Virus record (IMG/VR): IMGVR_UViG_3300023175_001272 | Span: 1 to 21,519 of that record | DNA length: 21,519 nucleotides | Direction: 5' to 3' (one strand) | Source: a virus | In this document: one piece after another, positions 20,347-21,519 of the stretch | Position numbering within the stretch: the stretch's first letter is position 1 | Layout: every line of letters begins with the position of its first letter | Made by a program: the position numbers and the translations under genes | The notes under the pieces: model-generated | What the model was told of the DNA's origin: nothing | Databases searched by the model: none | The model's input: only the letters and a program-made list of their open reading frames with translations

Positions 20347-21519
20347 ATGTTTAGATTCAAACAATACCTCACCGAGGCTACAGACGAAGATAAATTGACT
20401 CACCTTGAACACGTTGAGGACCATGCTGTCCACGGCGGGAACAAGGGTTTTGCTCATGCTTTTCATACACTAAACGGTGTGCATGATGCGCTGATGGGCA
20501 AAAAGGGTGGCACTAAGGTTACAATGAAGTATGATGGTAGCCCTTCAGTCGTATTCGGCCATCACCCTGAGACAGGTAAGTTTTTCGTAGGTACTAAGGG
20601 TACGTTTAATAAAACACCTAAGATAGCGCACACTCCTGAAGATGTAGAAAAACATTACAAACATTCAGAAGGCCTGAAGCAAAAGATGCACGCTGCCTTA
20701 GAACACTTGCCCAAAATTATGCCTGACAAGGGTGTGTATCAAGCAGACATCATGCACACTCCCAATGACCTCAAACACGAAGGCCACAGAATATCACATA
20801 AGACACAGCTTATCACATATCATCACAAACCTAACTCAGAGGAAGCACGTAAGGCTATGAACTCTAAGATAGGGGTTGCTGTACACACAGCTTATGACGG
20901 TAAGACTATGCAGGATATGAAAGTCAGGCAGGCACACACACCTGAAATGAAAGACCACGAACACGTACACCAGTTTCCTATGTTTCATCAGATGGAACAC
21001 GTATCGTTTACACAGGCACAACAGCAAGAATACAAACAGCACATGGCAAATGCTATGGAAGCATATAAGAAAGCACCTAAAGAAGCATTTGACCACATAC
21101 AGGAACACGAAACTAAACACGGCAAAAAAGGTGCAGCAGTATCAGCATATCTAAACAAAACTGTAAGAGACGGTAGCACACCCTCACACGAAGGTATGGC
21201 TGACCACTTGACAGCACACTATGCTAAGAAAGCAGCAGGTGTAAAAACTGAAGTTGCTCAACAGAGACACCTAGACGCTGGCAAGAAACACATTGCGGGA
21301 CTTAATAAAGAACATCTGACACACGTATTGGGTGTTCATGGACATTTACAAAAAGCAAAGAACGTATTGACTGACGCATTTAACTCACACCACATACACG
21401 GGCATGAGTTTGATGGTGAACCTACAAACCCTGAAGGTTATGTTGTTCATCACAATGGCCGTCCTTCTAAGTTTGTGTTAAGACATGAGTTTAGCAAAAT
21501 GAACTTTGCAGCAAGCGAA
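20347..21519 (+). CDS. DUF6267-like, nucleotidyltransferase/ligase-like protein, partial (3' end outside window)
   Basis: The frame is open for 391 codons from ATG 20347 to the end of the window without a stop. The opening MFRFKQYLTEATDEDKLTHLEHVEDHAVHGG resembles DUF6267 proteins of T4-like phages. Then K61-Y-D-G64 (TMKYDGSPSVVFG) matches motif I (KxDG) of covalent nucleotidyltransferases such as DNA and RNA ligases. FVGTKGTFN follows, then YQADIMHTP, and near the window end E363-GYVV and K375-FVLR, which resemble motifs IV and V. The region between them is unusually rich in His and Lys. A ligase-like or RNA-repair role is suggested by the motifs, not shown. Late promoter box immediately upstream. 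Confidence 0.7.
   Translation, partial: MFRFKQYLTEATDEDKLTHLEHVEDHAVHGGNKGFAHAFHTLNGVHDALMGKKGGTKVTMKYDGSPSVVFGHHPETGKFFVGTKGTFNKTPKIAHTPEDVEKHYKHSEGLKQKMHAALEHLPKIMPDKGVYQADIMHTPNDLKHEGHRISHKTQLITYHHKPNSEEARKAMNSKIGVAVHTAYDGKTMQDMKVRQAHTPEMKDHEHVHQFPMFHQMEHVSFTQAQQQEYKQHMANAMEAYKKAPKEAFDHIQEHETKHGKKGAAVSAYLNKTVRDGSTPSHEGMADHLTAHYAKKAAGVKTEVAQQRHLDAGKKHIAGLNKEHLTHVLGVHGHLQKAKNVLTDAFNSHHIHGHEFDGEPTNPEGYVVHHNGRPSKFVLRHEFSKMNFAASE

Noticed and set aside
20836-21179. Long antisense frames opposite the last gene
   Set aside because: They mirror the His/Lys-rich codons of the + strand gene, have Cys/Phe-rich nonsense composition and no start signals.
1-21519. CRISPR arrays, insertion sequences, integrase or attachment sites
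   Set aside because: No regularly spaced repeats, transposase, terminal inverted repeats or integrase reading frame were seen.

Overview
The window looks like part of the genome of a marine, T4-like myovirus. It carries the conserved T4-type replication block in the usual order: sliding clamp (gp45), clamp loader large (gp44) and small (gp62) subunits, RegA, DNA polymerase (gp43), the RecA-like recombinase UvsX and the gp41 helicase. Around these are genes typical of marine T4-like phages: a CobS/MoxR-like AAA+ ATPase, a small heat-shock protein, a DUF3310 protein and a DUF6267-like protein. All supported genes lie on the + strand, tightly packed, often with ATGA-type overlaps. No photosynthesis genes and no tRNAs were seen, so a cyanobacterial host cannot be claimed; a heterotrophic marine bacterium is equally possible.

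Layout. 2-394: 3' end of a CobS-like ATPase. 398-1928: strong promoter, long structured leader and a ParB-like protein with a putative PD-(D/E)XK nuclease domain. 1938-2550: two small genes. 2609-6138: clamp, two very small genes, clamp loader, RegA, with an alpha/beta-hydrolase-like gene inserted between gp44 and gp62. 6143-7489: Hsp20, Sm-like protein, staphylococcal-nuclease homologue. 7486-14357: polymerase, a short UDP-glucose-dehydrogenase-like protein, a Rossmann-like protein, UvsX, a Cys-rich small protein, an APS-kinase-like protein and the helicase. 14354-15947: methyltransferase plus radical SAM protein. 15911-17033: late promoter, an EF-hand/membrane protein and a probable virion protein. 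17041-20338: early-type region with three sigma70-like promoters, structured leaders, small proteins, a cytidylyltransferase and a family 2 glycosyltransferase. 20347 to the end: a His-rich nucleotidyltransferase-like protein running off the window.

Two promoter classes are visible. Six elements match TTGACA-N16/17-TAnnnT (host sigma70-like, early). Five match the T4 late box TATAAATA, each a short distance upstream of a start codon. Several leaders contain compact RNA structure: one that can hide the ribosome-binding site of the ParB/nuclease gene, one with three tandem hairpins before a small winged-helix-like gene, and two H-type pseudoknot candidates (before Hsp20 and before the YubB-like gene).

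The replication genes form a complete T4-type replisome core apart from primase and single-strand binding protein, which are not in the window. Accessory genes are placed singly or in pairs between core genes. Many of them concern sugars, nucleotide sugars or glycan handling, which suggests a dispersed set for modifying host-surface or virion glycans; that link is inference.
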